A stretch of 64,000 bases of DNA, taken from positions 1,860,001 to 1,924,000 of the forward strand of contig JAETXT010000008.1 in assembly GCA_019188255.1 (NCBI GenBank), written 5' to 3'. The position numbers and the translations under genes were made by a program. The number at the start of each line of letters is the position of its first letter. The stretch's first letter is position 1. Shown here piece by piece: positions 36,018 through 47,411 of this stretch. The DNA is from Verticillium longisporum (Eukaryota > Ascomycota > Sordariomycetes > Glomerellales > Plectosphaerellaceae). Under the pieces are notes generated by a model. That model was not told the origin of the DNA. It worked only from the letters and a program-made list of their open reading frames with translations, and made no database searches.

Positions 36018-36274
36018 AAGACCTGGAAGTCTTACATGTACCATAGATTATGTTGTACGATGGAGGAAGTAGACATGTACCAATAGATACCATATGAATC
36101 GAGAACTGCGTCGCGGGTGCCACTTCGGCATCACTGCTAGAAGTTGTGTCACGATTCCGGGCTCAATGCAGGTAGGAATTTGGCTTGTCATGACCAGTAC
36201 GCCCCCTTAGGAAAAGCTCGACGACTGAAACGTTACGTCATGAGTTCCTGTCTGGAGATGATTCACACCGACAA

Positions 36275-36345
36275 GCGTGAATGGTTTAGTGGTAAAATTC
36301 TCCGTTGCCATCGGGGAGCCCTGGGTTCGATTCCCAGTTCACGCA
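36275..36345 (+). tRNA. tRNA-Gly (anticodon GCC)
   Basis: The 71-nt sequence folds as a cloverleaf. The acceptor arm is GCGTGAA pairing with TTCACGC, the D arm lies in TGGTTTAGTGGTAAAA, and the anticodon loop is TTGCCAT with anticodon GCC. The T arm is CTGGGTTCGATTCCCAG, and the discriminator base is A. A TTTT pol III terminator follows directly (36346-36349). There is no intron. Confidence 0.95.
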
Positions 36346-37999
36346 TTTTGTTCTTTTGCTCTTGGTTTATCTCACACGGGACTTTTAGATGTAAAATCCT
36401 TTTTTTCGACCTTCTTGCGGTAACTTCGCCGATGACTGGAAACGTTGACAGCCTTGGTCTTTTGCTGAGCCAGACACTGTCACCACTAGCTTCAATGGCC
36501 GGCCCAGGCATTGCCAGTCACTTCGTCCAACAACAGCCGAAGTCGAACTTATTTCGGTGCGTACCTATCAATAAAGACAGCAATTTTACAGTGAAATGAC
36601 CTTTTTGTGCTGGGAGACACTGTCGTTGTGTCGAGACTTAGCAGACACATAAGCAATCACACTCAGCTCGATGCCGTATTCATCTATGACCACTCTATAC
36701 CGAAGCCCCCATCCCGCATGGTTCGGCATCACACTTTGAATACTTGCCTCGTTAGAACCCCTTTCTCGAAATAGTATTGGCCTTTCGCGCTATGTTCTTA
36801 CTACGATACTCTCTTTGCGTTCTTCTCCCTTCTCCGAGCTGCCATGTCAGATCCTGACCATACACTTGAGCTTTACATGCTCAAACCTTAAGGTTTCACC
36901 TTTCATACGGTGTCAGCCTTGGACGCGGCCCTTGGACGGATGTGAGGTCATTAACGAAGTGAAAGCTGCAAAACCAACTCGATTTGGATTTCCACCTCGT
37001 CGTACACTCTTCCTTTCGTATCAGTTTCGGGACTACATCTGGTCTGCCTGGGGAGGTCCCGTGGGTTTGTTACACATGCTGCTCCCTGGCACTGTTATGG
37101 CTTCCCCTTCAGAGACTTGGGAGGGCCAGCTTGTTGCAGACCTGAACGACTCCGGATTCGAATACTCTCAACGAACCTTCTTCATTTGTAGGTTTCTGTA
37201 CACCAGTCGAAAAGGTAGGATGTATGGCGCCGAAGTTATGTTCAGCGCTGGCTCCAAACTTTGCCAGCGATGTCTGCAGTAGGCGCCATCAGAGCGTCTG
37301 CTGCAAGATGTGGGATCAAAATATGTCTACAAAGCACAGACGCATAGAAAATGTATATATTTCAAGTAGCATAAAGCAATCCTGCGCTCTGTCGATGAAA
37401 ATGGACAGCAGTGACTTCCATACCTGGTCGGGTTCACGTAAATGTTAAGCAGCCGAAGATATGAGACAGCACTTGCTTTTTTTTTTAGTATGTATTAAAT
37501 TTGCTCCGAGACGAACGTGAGTTAGACCTGTCGCCGCGAAGAAACTTGAATGACGCACGACACTCATCCGGAGTTGGTGGTGGGAGAGGATGTGGAAGAG
37601 GGGCGCGGCAGGTTCAAAATCGAAACCTTGAGGGACATACCGAGACATGAATCTGGCGGCTTGGGATGACGGCAGTCCATGCTGAGAGTAGACTGATGGC
37701 GGTGGCAGGACGCCATTCTTCGAACAAAATAAAACAGCCAGCAATCCAAATTGCGTGAAAGTGTCCAATAAACAGTGGGAGCCGTATCTCAATGGTCCCC
37801 TTCATCATCATGGAAGGTAAGGTACCGACGAAGGAAACGCGGCAACGATACCACGCTAGAATGCTGACATGATTAGCCCTACAAGATCGCTCAACAGTAC
37901 CACCCTGTCGAGATAGGCCGGATTACCACAAAAGAGAAGTATAAAAGTAGAGGACACGAACGTCAAACGGATCATTCGACGCCGAACGATATTCTGTTG
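36346..37999. other. Spacer between two inverted tRNA genes, 1.65 kb
   Basis: No gene is supported. The longest frame (36815-37282 plus) has no recognisable domain. A poly-T tract lies near 37478-37487. Confidence 0.45.
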
Positions 38000-38070
38000 T
38001 GCGTGAACTGGGAATCGAACCCAGGGCTCCCCGATGGCAACGGAGAATTTTACCACTAAACCATTCACGC
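38000..38070 (-). tRNA. tRNA-Gly (anticodon GCC), identical second copy
   Basis: This is the reverse complement of the tRNA at 36275-36345, identical over the whole mature sequence including the discriminator A (T at 38000 on the plus strand). Unlike the first copy, no T-run follows closely on its 3' side. The nearest stretch of four A on the plus strand is near 37930, so termination may be less direct. Confidence 0.92.
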
Positions 38071-39639
38071 TTGTTGGTGATGGAAGCGTTCGGCTGGTGG
38101 AATCATGCCGAAGGAAAGCCAACGTCTCGACGCTGTCGACGGTCGAGACTACTCGATAGAAGTGGGACGCGGAGATGAAACGGTGGAGCAGCGGCCTGGC
38201 GTGCGAGGGTCGCGTGTTAAGTGAGGTTCCCACCACGGTTGTCTAGCCTGTGTGCCTCTGTAACACTAGACTGCAACTTTCCGGTGACGTTTGGTGGGAC
38301 CTGTGCTAGGTGATTGTGATAGGCGAGGCTTGTCCATGATGGCAGGACAGCCATGTCTCTTCTCTGCCAGTGGATGCGATTGGGATGAAGAAGGTCAAAA
38401 GATGCGATTATGCTGTCTCGTCTCGTCTGAAGATCGCCGAGAGGCAGACCCCTGAGTCGGTACTTGGGGAGAGGCTCGGCGTCTGGTCTGATGAAGAAAC
38501 CGCGGCCAGTCGCAGCGCAGGTGGATGTTTCATTGCTCAGTCTGTGAGAAGAACCAGGAGAACCAGGGTGGCGATGCGTCACGTTAAATCTCCCGGGCGG
38601 GCCGTTTGACGCCACCTACCCTTGGGATCGAGCCCAGATGGGCCAAGTCGAAGCACTGCCACTTGGACAATCACTCAGCCAGGGGGCCAAACAAGACCCA
38701 AGGGCCAAACAAGACCCAAGGGCCAAACAAGACCCCCAGGACCCAAAATCATGTACGCCATCCAAGATCGTCGCGAGATAAGGCCACCGCCAATCCAATT
38801 CCAAACAGATTGCGCCACCATTTGCCTCCTTTTTTTCTTCGCACTGCACCTTTTCAAGTCTGCATCACCCACCTCTTCCCATCCTCTGTCTTGACCTGAC
38901 TGAGCTGGGCGTTCCCGATCATCGGCCTGCATTCTTCAGCCAAAGCTCGTCGAATAGGTGCCTGCTCTTTGTCTCTACGATTTAGCTAGCCCGTCCCCTA
39001 GAGCCAGCTCTTGGGTCTCCCCGCTGGGCCGCTACTTGACGCACACCCCCGATCTAGACCAGCCCCAGGCCAACTAGAAGCTAAAGCTTCATCTGGCGTG
39101 CCAGCCTACCCCTGACAACCCCCCACGACTTTCGCGGCTTCGATCGACCCCCGAGTACCGATTCGAACTTGGCCGACATGAAAGACGGCCAATATTGATT
39201 GATATTGCAGCAAACACTTTTTTTTCTTCTCAATTCGGCCACCACAAGTGCCACGCCCCCTTGGCCCCCTGATTGTTGTTGACCTGGCACTTGGGCAAAC
39301 ACTGCCACCACGTGGTCGATCATTTGGCCGCCGCCGCATCCTGCCACACCTGAAGAAACCTGGCCCCCGATTTAATCGACGCATCACCAGCAGGGACCGG
39401 ACGAACACATTGCGACCAGCCCTTCTTGCTTGCGCTGCGTGTGCCCCCCCCCCCCCCTTCCTCGATCGCTCCACGACATCAGCATTCTCCTCCACCGTCA
39501 CCTCGAACCTACATTCCTCCGGCCTCGCACAGTCGGCCGCCAGATGTCTTGAGCAGTCTTTCCCACGAATCCCTTCCAGTTGATCTGGACCTGGCCTGGA
39601 CGTGAACCCGCAACACGGCATCGCAGCCGTCTTGCCACC
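38071..39639. other. Intergenic, 1.6 kb
   Basis: This holds an 18-bp tandem repeat (38684-38737), listed separately, and a 14-C run at 39444-39457. The last several hundred bases are pyrimidine-rich leader of the GT90 gene. No gene is seen. Confidence 0.45.
38684..38737. repeat. Tandem repeat, 18-bp unit, three copies
   Basis: The unit GGGCCAAACAAGACCCAA occurs three times head to tail; the last copy diverges at its final bases. Confidence 0.85.
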
Positions 39640-41632
39640 ATGGTCAAACTGGCGTCCACTTTCGCGCCACGTCGACCCACGAGCGCCCTTCGATACGCCA
39701 TTGCCGCCGTCTTCCTAATATCCCTATTCTACTACCTCGACACAGGCGGACACCAAATACCTTCCTTCAGCTATAAGCTTCCGAAAACACAGAATGGCGT
39801 CAAGGACGATGCTTCCCCCAAAAAGGCCGCGCCGCCGTTGCCGCGGCAGAGCGGCCATCCCATCGACGACCTCATCAAGAAGGCCGAGGCGACTTTCGAC
39901 GACATGATGGCCCGAGAAGCCAGGACAGTCGAAGACGCCGCGAAAGCGTACCGCGAGCGTCGCGGCCGCCACCCACCACCGGGGTTCGAGACGTGGTTCA
40001 ATTTCGCCAAGAAGAAGAGGTCCATTGTCGTGGAAGACTTTTTCGACCAGATACACCACGATCTCGAGCCGTTCTGGGGCATCCAGCCGTATCGCATCCG
40101 CAAGGAAGCCGCCACGTACGAAATGTTCATCACGGTGCGCGACGGCTTTGCCAACACGACGAGCGACTGGTTCTGGACCCAGATCTGGCTCGACCTCTTC
40201 CGGACCATCGACGACATGCTGCCCGACATGGACATTGCGCTGAACCCCATGGACGAGCCGCGCATGGTCGTGCCGTGGGAGGACATGGCGCAGTACATGG
40301 AGAAGGCCGCCGAGACGAAATTCATGGCTGATCCCAAGGACGTCGTCAGCCAGTTCCAGACCTTGCCCACTAAGAGTTGGGTCGAGCCTTGGACCTGGAC
40401 GACGTGGAAGATTTGGGAATCCGAAAGTAGGTCGACCTCGATGAAGTTGGCCCGTCCAGTCACACGTGCAGCACAGATAAACTAACACGCTTTTTTCCCC
40501 CCTTCCTACAGAGTTTTACTGGCGCCTCGCCCGCCGAGGATGCCCCCCCACGAGCCCGGCGCGGACCGCACCGCTGCAGCGATCCTTTCAAGACGCCCCC
40601 GAAATAGCAATGGCCAACGCGGAGCCCCATCTCCTCGAAGGTTACGTGGCAAACTCTACGCTCGCCAAGGACATATGCCACCAGCCCGACCTGCAAGGCC
40701 TCAACGGCATCTTCATCGAGCCCCTCAGCACGTCGACGACGAGAGAAATCTTCCCTCTCTTCGGCGGCTCCAAGCTCGCGGTCAACAACGAGATTATCCT
40801 ACCCGCCGCCATGCACTGGCAGGAGGACGAGCGGTTCACGGGCGGCGACGACCACGGCGGGCCCTGGACGCAGAAGACGAGCGCCGTGGTGTGGCGCGGC
40901 GTGGCCACGGGCGGGCGCAACCGCGAGACCAACTGGAAGGGCTTCCAGCGCCACCGGTTCGTCAGCATGAACAACGCGACAAAGGTCGGCGAGGTCGAGC
41001 TCGGCGGCTGGCCGGCGCTCAACTTTGCGCTGCCCGAAAAGGCCTACAACATTGCGGCGCAGGCCGCCGGGCGGCTCGGCGAGTGGGTGTCGACGTGGAC
41101 CAACGTCGCGTTCACGGACCTCATGTGCGAGCCGCGCGAGGACGACGGCGCGTGCCGCTACACGGGCCTGCACTACGCCATTGGCATGGGCCTCTCGATG
41201 GGCCAGCAGTTTATGCTGAAATACCTGCCCGACGTCGACGGCAACAGCTACTCGGGCCGCTACCTGGGCTTCCTGCGCAGCACGAGCCTGCCGATCAAGG
41301 CGACGGTGTGGCGCGAATGGCACGACGACCGGCTCGTCGCGTGGAAGCACTTTGTGCCCATGGACAGCCGGTTCGGCGACTACTACGGCATCATGGAGTA
41401 CTTTCTCGGCTACGGCGACGACGTGCCGGGCCACGACGCCGAGGCCGAACGCATCGCGACAGAGGGCAAGATCTGGGCCGAAAAGGCGCTGCGCCGGGAG
41501 GACATGCAGGTGTACACGCTGCGGCTGCTGCTGGAGTATGCGCGCCTCACAGACGATCGACGGTTGACGATGGGCTGGGTGGACGACCTCCTGAAGGGCA
41601 GCCACGCGCCGCATGGCGCGGGGAGGCCCTGA
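39640..41632 (+). CDS. GT90 family glycosyltransferase (CAP10-like), type II membrane protein
   Basis: Exon 1 is 39640-40426 and exon 2 is 40512-41632, with an 85-bp intron; the product is 635 residues. The start is the ATG in CCACCATGG at 39640; the frame is open upstream but lacks an ATG. One signal anchor (LRYAIAAVFLISLFYYLD, residues about 20-38) is followed by a Pro/Lys-rich stem. The C-terminal half has AVVWRGVATGGRNRETNWKG and TNVAFTDLMCEP. It continues with the acidic KYLPDVDGNSYSGRYLGFLR, then STSLPIKATVWREWHDDRL, the conserved Glyco_transf_90 blocks. Cryptococcus Cap10 and related Golgi xylosyltransferases belong here. A role in cell-wall or capsule-like glycan or glycoprotein modification in the Golgi is likely; donor and acceptor are unknown. 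Confidence 0.92.
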
Positions 41633-42270
41633 GCGACAAGAAAAGAGAGAGAGAGAGGTGGATGGAGACGAAAGAGTGTACGAGATATAGAGCAACCGAG
41701 CACGACCGATATGGCAAGGCGTTGGGGCACAGGGATTGGAATTTTGTTATCTTCGACGAGTATTTCCCTTTCGGGCTCGACAGGACAGCATGGTTTTCGA
41801 ACGGATGCACATGGCTGCGCCCGTGACAGCACGCCAGGTTCGCATTCGATACGGCACTGGCATTGCGTCCTCATGAGTTTGAAACGAGGCTGGGCCCGGA
41901 CCGGATTGGTACCTTAGACATGGCCCGATTGCATTCGCGCATTATATCCATTGTTATTTTTTCCTCGTTTTTTCTTGTATGACTGCTATTTCGAGATGAA
42001 TGTACGTGTGAGTGCGGTCAAAAGCATGGGCGCGTGATTTGTCCAAGGTGAGACGAAGAGCGTGATCACCCCCCCTCGATGGCGACGAAAGAATCAATGG
42101 TCATCTGACGAGCATCACTTGACCGCCTCGCGCGCCCTTGGCCGGCGCGATACGCGATAACAGCGGCACGAAGCTAGATGCCACCAAGACGTCGAGAAGC
42201 GATAGCAAACCATTACTTAATTGCGCGTTTCGAGCGACAAGAGGGTACAAGATTACGTAGCCCCCCCCTC

Positions 42271-42306
42271 GCTGCCCTCGCTGCCCTCGCTGCCCTCGCT
42301 GCCCTC
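42271..42306. repeat. Tandem repeat, 9-bp unit GCTGCCCTC, four copies
   Basis: Four exact head-to-tail copies follow a C-rich run. Confidence 0.85.
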
Positions 42307-42364
42307 GCCGCCCGGAGGACCCGCGCGCGCAAAACGAATCGTCCTGTGCCGCGCTCTAGCCTGG

Positions 42365-42467
42365 ACCTGCACTTAGGGGAAGACACCACTGCGCCCGGGG
42401 CGGGGCCTCGAACGCTGCCAGTCCCCTAAGTGCAGGTGCCCCGACTCCGTGTCCGCTAAGTGCAGGT
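42365..42467. repeat. Inverted repeat with third copy of one arm
   Basis: ACCTGCACTTAGGGGA (42365-42380) and its exact reverse complement (42422-42437) can form a 16-bp stem around a 41-base GC-rich loop. A further copy of the right arm's inner part, CTAAGTGCAGGT, lies at 42456-42467. It could be a transposon remnant or a binding-site array; no coding frame is present. Confidence 0.75.
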
Positions 42468-42742
42468 GCTGCCGGGCTGGCCCCACTCTTCCCCTCCGTG
42501 CTTTCTCGAGACGCACAGAGGCACAGAGCGAGGGCTTCGGGAGGGTGGTCCGGGTGCGGAAGTCGCGAGGAATGCTGTCGCTTGCTCCGAGCCGAGCATT
42601 CTGGGGGGAGGTAGATAAGGAGGTGCGTTTCGCTGCCTCGGACGTGGCAGCTTTCGTTTCCTCTCTCCTCTCTCCCATCATCTTCTCTTGCTTGCATTTT
42701 TTTTTAGCTCCTTCGTAGCTTCCTCGGTGCTTCTTTGAGTTT

Positions 42743-42817
42743 GACGCAAGACCCTCTAGACGCAAGACCCTCTAGACGCAAGACCCTCTAGACGCAAGAC
42801 CCTCTAGACGCAAGACC
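42743..42817. repeat. Tandem repeat, 16-bp unit, four full copies plus a partial
   Basis: GACGCAAGACCCTCTA repeats exactly at 42743, 42759, 42775 and 42791, then a shortened copy begins at 42807. It ends about 70 bp before the arginase ATG, so it lies in the promoter or 5' leader. Confidence 0.9.
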
Positions 42818-42887
42818 AGCCAGCTCGTCCTCTGTCTGACCCTCACCACGCAAACACACATACACACAACCCATTTCTTTCGCCGCC

Positions 42888-43960
42888 ATGTCGCTGTGCA
42901 CCTCCATGGTCAAGTCCAAGTTCCTCGACAAGCCTGAGGACATTGGCGTTGTCGTTGCTGGCTTCTCTGGTGGTCAGGTACGCGCAGCCCCCCTCGCTCG
43001 GTTCGATCTGAGTTTCTACCCCTCCCCCACTCTGCAACCATGCGCCTGACAAAGTAACCCTTCTCAGCGCAAGGCAGGTGTCGACCATGGCCCCCAGGCT
43101 CTCATCGACGCCGGTCTCCTGACCTCGCTGCGCTCCGAGCTGGGCTACACCCTCCACGGCGACGACAAGGTCCACTCGTACGAGGACATTATCCCCGCCG
43201 ACGATGCCCCCGTCCGCAACATGAAGAACCCGCGTGCCGTCTCGGCCGTGACGGAGCGCATTGCTACCCAAGTCTACGAGCACGCGAGGGAGGGCCGCAT
43301 GGTCCTCACGCTCGGCGGCGACCACAGCATCGCCGTCGGCACCATTGGCGGCTCGGCGCGTGCCACGCGTGAGCGTCTCGGCCGCGAGATCGCCGTCATC
43401 TGGGTCGACGCCCACGCCGACATCAACACGCCCGAGACGTCGGACAGCGGCAACATCCACGGCATGCCCGTGGCGTTTGTCACGGGCCTCGCCAAGGAGG
43501 AGAAGCGCGACTGCTTCGGCTGGCTCCAGGACGAGAACATGCTGAGCCTCAAGAAGCTCGTGTACATTGGGCTGCGCGACGTCGACGCCGGCGAGAAGAG
43601 GATCCTGCGCGAGAACGGCGTCAAGGCGTTCAGCATGCACGACGTCGACCGCCACGGCATCGGCAAGGTCATGGACATGGCGCTCGCGCACATTGGCACC
43701 GACACGCCCATCCACCTGTCGTTCGACGTCGACGCTCTCGACCCCAGTGGGCGCCCAGCACCGGCACGCCCGTGCGCGGCGGCCTGACGCTGCGCGAGGG
43801 CGACTACATCTGCGAGTGCGTGCACGAGACGGGCAGCCTCATCGCCGTCGACCTCGTCGAGGCCAACCCGGCGCTCGCCGACACGGAGATTGGCGCCGCC
43901 GAGACGATCAGGGCCGGCTGCTCCCTCGTGCGTTGCGCCCTGGGCGAGTCGCTGCTGTGA
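42888..43960 (+). CDS. Arginase, one-base frameshift in the assembly
   Basis: Exon 1 is 42888-42977 and exon 2 is 43068-43960, with a 90-bp intron. The frame breaks at a C4 run (43742-43745). One more C gives LDPQWAPSTGTPVRGGLTLR and a normal 327-residue product. Mn-binding and catalytic motifs are LTLGGDHSIAVGT, VDAHADINTP and SFDVDALDP, and the C-terminal block is IAVDLVEANPAL. The first exon ends at FSGGQ and the second starts RKAGVDHGP, the usual arginase N-terminus. The enzyme splits arginine into ornithine and urea in the cytosol. A 16-bp tandem repeat lies just upstream of the ATG. Confidence 0.93.
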
Positions 43961-45437
43961 GCGGGCGGCACGGCAGCGGGGGGGCCGCTGTTGTGAGAGA
44001 AGCAAAAGTGCTGCGAATTATGATGAAGGACGGACACTGGTGTTTCGGGGGTTGTATCTATATATTGGCTGGGTGACCGGATTCTGACTTCTGGCGGATA
44101 CTGCACGGGCGCTGTCTGCTTGGGGGATCCTCAGTCATGGCATGGATTAAGGCGCAGGCGGGTTTTCATGACTACCATTTCTGGTGTTGTTCTTGTTTCT
44201 ATCATTAGAGCTTAGAGTGCGGAAGCACGATGATGAGCAATGGGTTTTGCCCACCTTGTCCCCATATCTCTCGTGAAGCCCGCACACTCGCGCATCATGC
44301 CATGGGACGAGCCTAGTGATGCAGGTTGCGGGCGGGCCTGACGACCGCTGTGCCTCCCCTGTTCGGTACCTAGGTACCTTAGCTAATGGAAGGTACGCCC
44401 TGGCCTCCTTCCACTTCCACTGCAAGCCGCCAGGCACAAGCGCCCTCGAGCACAGCAACCACGACCCAGCCCAGAACCCCAGCCATCCTCTTTCCCTGTC
44501 TGCCACTCCCCCACCAACCCTTCCTTCCGCCTGCCGCCTTCCGCCCCAGCCACCTTTTTTCATTGTTCGGAGGCGCAGGGTCACTCTGTAGCGTCCTAGC
44601 ATCACGGATCGAATGGAAAGAAGAAAGGGCACATGGCGTTTTTCATCCTACATGACACTCGGAGCATTCCAGAACAGCATTGATTCCAAAACAGCATTCA
44701 TTCCAAAACACCATCAAATTTCAACGTTCGACCTGTCGTGATGCTTGGCTGAGTTACGACCCCCTGGCGTCCTGCACTTCGACAGCAAACCCAACCGAAC
44801 CTGGTACACCAACAACAGACTCGCAGCATCGCCCCGATCTTGGCATGACAACACACCATCGGAAAGCTTACATTCGCATCCCCGGCACCCCCCCTTCTTA
44901 TTACCCGCCGCCTTCCCCCACCGCGCGTCGATCGGTCGCAACACCAGCTTGTCGCATCCCCCATCGTCGACGATTCCTCTAGACTCAGCATCTCAACGCT
45001 GCTATCGACGCGAACGTCCCCGATCACGAAAGACCGCTCGATACTCCCGACAGAACGCGGGCCCCCTCTTGACGCCCGCTGTGGACCCCCTTCCAATCGA
45101 ACCCGATCACAATTGGGCACACCCGCGTTGCGCCGACGCCCTCGTCCACCTGCCATTGACGTGGCCGTCCCTTGAGACAAACGGCAACGGACAAAGTCCA
45201 GTGCAACGCATCTGGGTGGATTAGTCCTGCGCGTTGCCGATTGGCACAGCTCTGCGTTGGGTTGCGACCACGACAGCCTCGCTTTTTCTTTTGCCCTTTC
45301 CTTGCTAGGGAAGCTCAGGCACGAAGCCCTTCCCGCTGACGGATGAAATAAAAGGGCGTGCTCTGCCCATTCCCGACGAGTCTGCCCTCCTTCCAAAAAC
45401 GCTGCCGACGCGATACACGAGGCCGCAGACCGCTGCC
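43961..45437. other. Intergenic, 1.5 kb
   Basis: No gene is supported. A palindromic GGTACCTAGGTACC lies near 44366-44379, a short motif common between fungal genes. Confidence 0.45.
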
Positions 45438-46112
45438 ATGGCGTCCACAACAACCGACGGCTCGGCTGTCTACGAGCGACGGTCGATCAAGACACACCGA
45501 TACCAATGGCCCGGCATCCAGCTCAACCTCTGGATCCTCATCATGCTGATTGCCGCCGGCTTCATCATGGGCGCTTTCGCGACGTTTATTCAGATCCAGC
45601 AGCAGCTGCTGCTTCCCATACCCTGGTACGTCCGTTCCCATGTTTGACACGATCGGCTGAAGACGTCGGCTAACATGACGTGCCAGGTACTTTCCCTACT
45701 TTATCACCGTCGCTGCTCTGCTCGTCGTCTATGTCCTCCTCATACTCTGGCTCGTCTTCAACCAGCGCTTGCTGCCGGCCATTGTCATGATAGGCGCCTT
45801 TATGCTGTTCATCCTTTGGATGGTCGGACTCGTGGTGGTTGCCATTGAGCTGTTCGGTCCATCGGGCTCGGTGCAGGGCAACTGCAACATCGCCGTGTTT
45901 AGCCAGAACCCGACAGGCCAGACGTTGGAGACGCTCGCGTGGCTGCAGCAGAGGAATATCTGTGAGTGCCCCGGTGCCTGGTGGGAAACGCGACCGAATA
46001 CTAATATGTGTCAGGCCAAACATGGCAGGCTGTGTTCGCGTTCAGCCTCGTGGGCGTCATCTTCCTCGTCTGGATCATGGTCATGGCCTACCAGGTCTTT
46101 GTGGAGTCATGA
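45438..46112 (+). CDS. Small four-TM fungal membrane protein
   Basis: Exons are 45438-45625, 45687-45961 and 46015-46112, with introns of 61 and 53 bp; the product is 186 residues. Four hydrophobic segments are clear: LNLWILIMLIAAGFIMGAFA, FITVAALLVVYVLLILWLVF, AIVMIGAFMLFILWMVGLVV and VFAFSLVGVIFLVWIMVMA. An extracytoplasmic loop between the third and fourth carries two Cys (QGNCNIAVF and LQQRNIC). The topology resembles MARVEL-type fungal proteins and similar predicted proteins occur across ascomycetes. I do not recognise a named family with known function. Confidence 0.8.
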
Positions 46113-47082
46113 CACCCGTCGTGACTCTGCCTTTCGACCGAACAACACGATGGCTGCCGGATGTGCATCTCCTGCCGCTGTGCACATACTTATGATATAC
46201 GTCTTTTCCTGCATCTCTTTTTCTTGTTGTTATTTCTTGGACATGTATGAGCGTGCCGGCGAGAGTCAGAGGCAACGGGGGCCACATGCCCAGGAACCAG
46301 GATGGATGGCGTTTTTTGGCATGAGTCTGCTTCGATGATGTTGGGCAGCCCGCTTGTTGAGCGAGGGATCAGTCTACTTTGCATGGGTAATTTGAGGACT
46401 ATGAATACGTCGTCAACGTCTCCAGATGATCGTGACAGTCACCCCTCCATTCATTCCTAACCCCACCTTGAACCTGATTCACCATCTCCACCCTGCGTCA
46501 TGGGCCACATTCCAGTCGAGCTCGTCCCTGACCAAGCACGTCACCGAGTCCATGCATCGTCGCCCACTCACTTGTGCCGCCCGAAGCTCATCCAGCCGCG
46601 CCAAGCCGTTGCCGGCCGCTGCCGCGCCAAGGGGTGCCGTCCAAACCGGTTTTCCGAGCCTGGCTGCTGGCTCCGCTGCCCGCTGCGTCTGGAACATCCA
46701 ACGTCAGGAGGCTTTATTTTTCGTGGTGTCTTTCGAGGACGGCATCCCGCCGAGCCGCGCGTCGGCGTCGCCCCCTCCTTTATCCCGCCCTGTCCCGCGG
46801 CCGGGTTTTTGGGCAATGCGGGGCACGCAGAGGGTGATGTGCCGCCAGCGCAGCGATGCGAGCGTTGCCGTGACGTAGAGGGGCCCGCTGGTGCCGTGTT
46901 GATCTGAGGTTGCGTCATGGGAGGTGCGTTGCTGTTATATAAGGCTGACTTTGGCTGTTGAGCTGTGTGCGCTCCAAGATACACAGCACATCACAGCAGC
47001 ACTTTCGACACGGACCGAGAATCAAAGTCGGCATCCTCTCGCAAGACAATCCACAACAGGACAACAAACGAATACCACCAGA
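46113..47082. other. Intergenic, 970 bp
   Basis: No gene is supported. It ends with a TATA-containing promoter for the next gene. Confidence 0.45.
46936..46943 (+). promoter_or_regulatory. TATA box of small-protein paralog A
   Basis: TATATAAG lies 147 bp before the ATG at 47083. A consensus TATA at this distance suggests a strongly inducible promoter. Confidence 0.6.
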
Positions 47083-47411
47083 ATGGACAAGATCAAGCAA
47101 GCTGCCTCCAGCCTCGGCGGTTCCGGCCACAAGGAGGTCAACACCCAGGGCGGCGCTGGCAAGCAGGACTACGTCGACAAGGGTAAGCCCGATTGCCCCC
47201 TCACGTCACCTCATTGATCCAACCCGATCGACGTCTCGAGCTGTTTTGGGATGTGGCCTTGCGTGCTGACCTGCGTACAGCCTTTGACGCCGGCGTCAAG
47301 AAGTCGGGCCACAACATGGACCGCAACACGCAGGAGAAGGTTACCGATGCCGGGCGCGGCATGTTCGAGAAGCAGACTGGCAAGAATGTGCCGCACAACG
47401 TGTCCAACTAG
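47083..47411 (+). CDS. Small hydrophilic protein, paralog A of a local family of three
   Basis: Exon 1 is 47083-47182 and exon 2 is 47281-47411, with a 98-bp intron; the product is 76 residues. It shares with the genes at 52459 and 54006 the pattern D-Y-x-D-KG, then AFDAGVKKSGHNMDRNTQEK, then VTDAGRGMFEKQTG and a C-terminal VSN. The first intron splits the codon after DKG at the same place and phase in all three. The second intron of the other two is absent here. It is soluble, charged and without Cys or a signal peptide. Small proteins of this type are widespread in ascomycetes without a known activity. The TATA box and compact form suggest a stress- or development-induced product, which is inference. 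Confidence 0.82.

Larger units (their letters stand above)
41633..42887. other. Intergenic, 1.25 kb, rich in short repeats
   Basis: This contains a 9-bp tandem repeat, an inverted repeat and a 16-bp tandem repeat upstream of arginase, each listed separately. No protein or RNA gene is seen. Confidence 0.5.

Noticed and set aside
36815..37282. 155-codon frame between the two tRNA genes
   Set aside because: No domain, signal or homologous block was recognised, and a start codon context alone is not enough.
40540..41826. 428-codon plus-strand frame inside the glycosyltransferase gene
   Set aside because: It is very Arg/Ala/Gly-rich and lies out of frame with the clear GT90 motifs.
42843..43715. 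290-codon minus-strand frame opposite arginase
   Set aside because: Antisense shadow of a GC-rich coding exon, with no recognisable domain.
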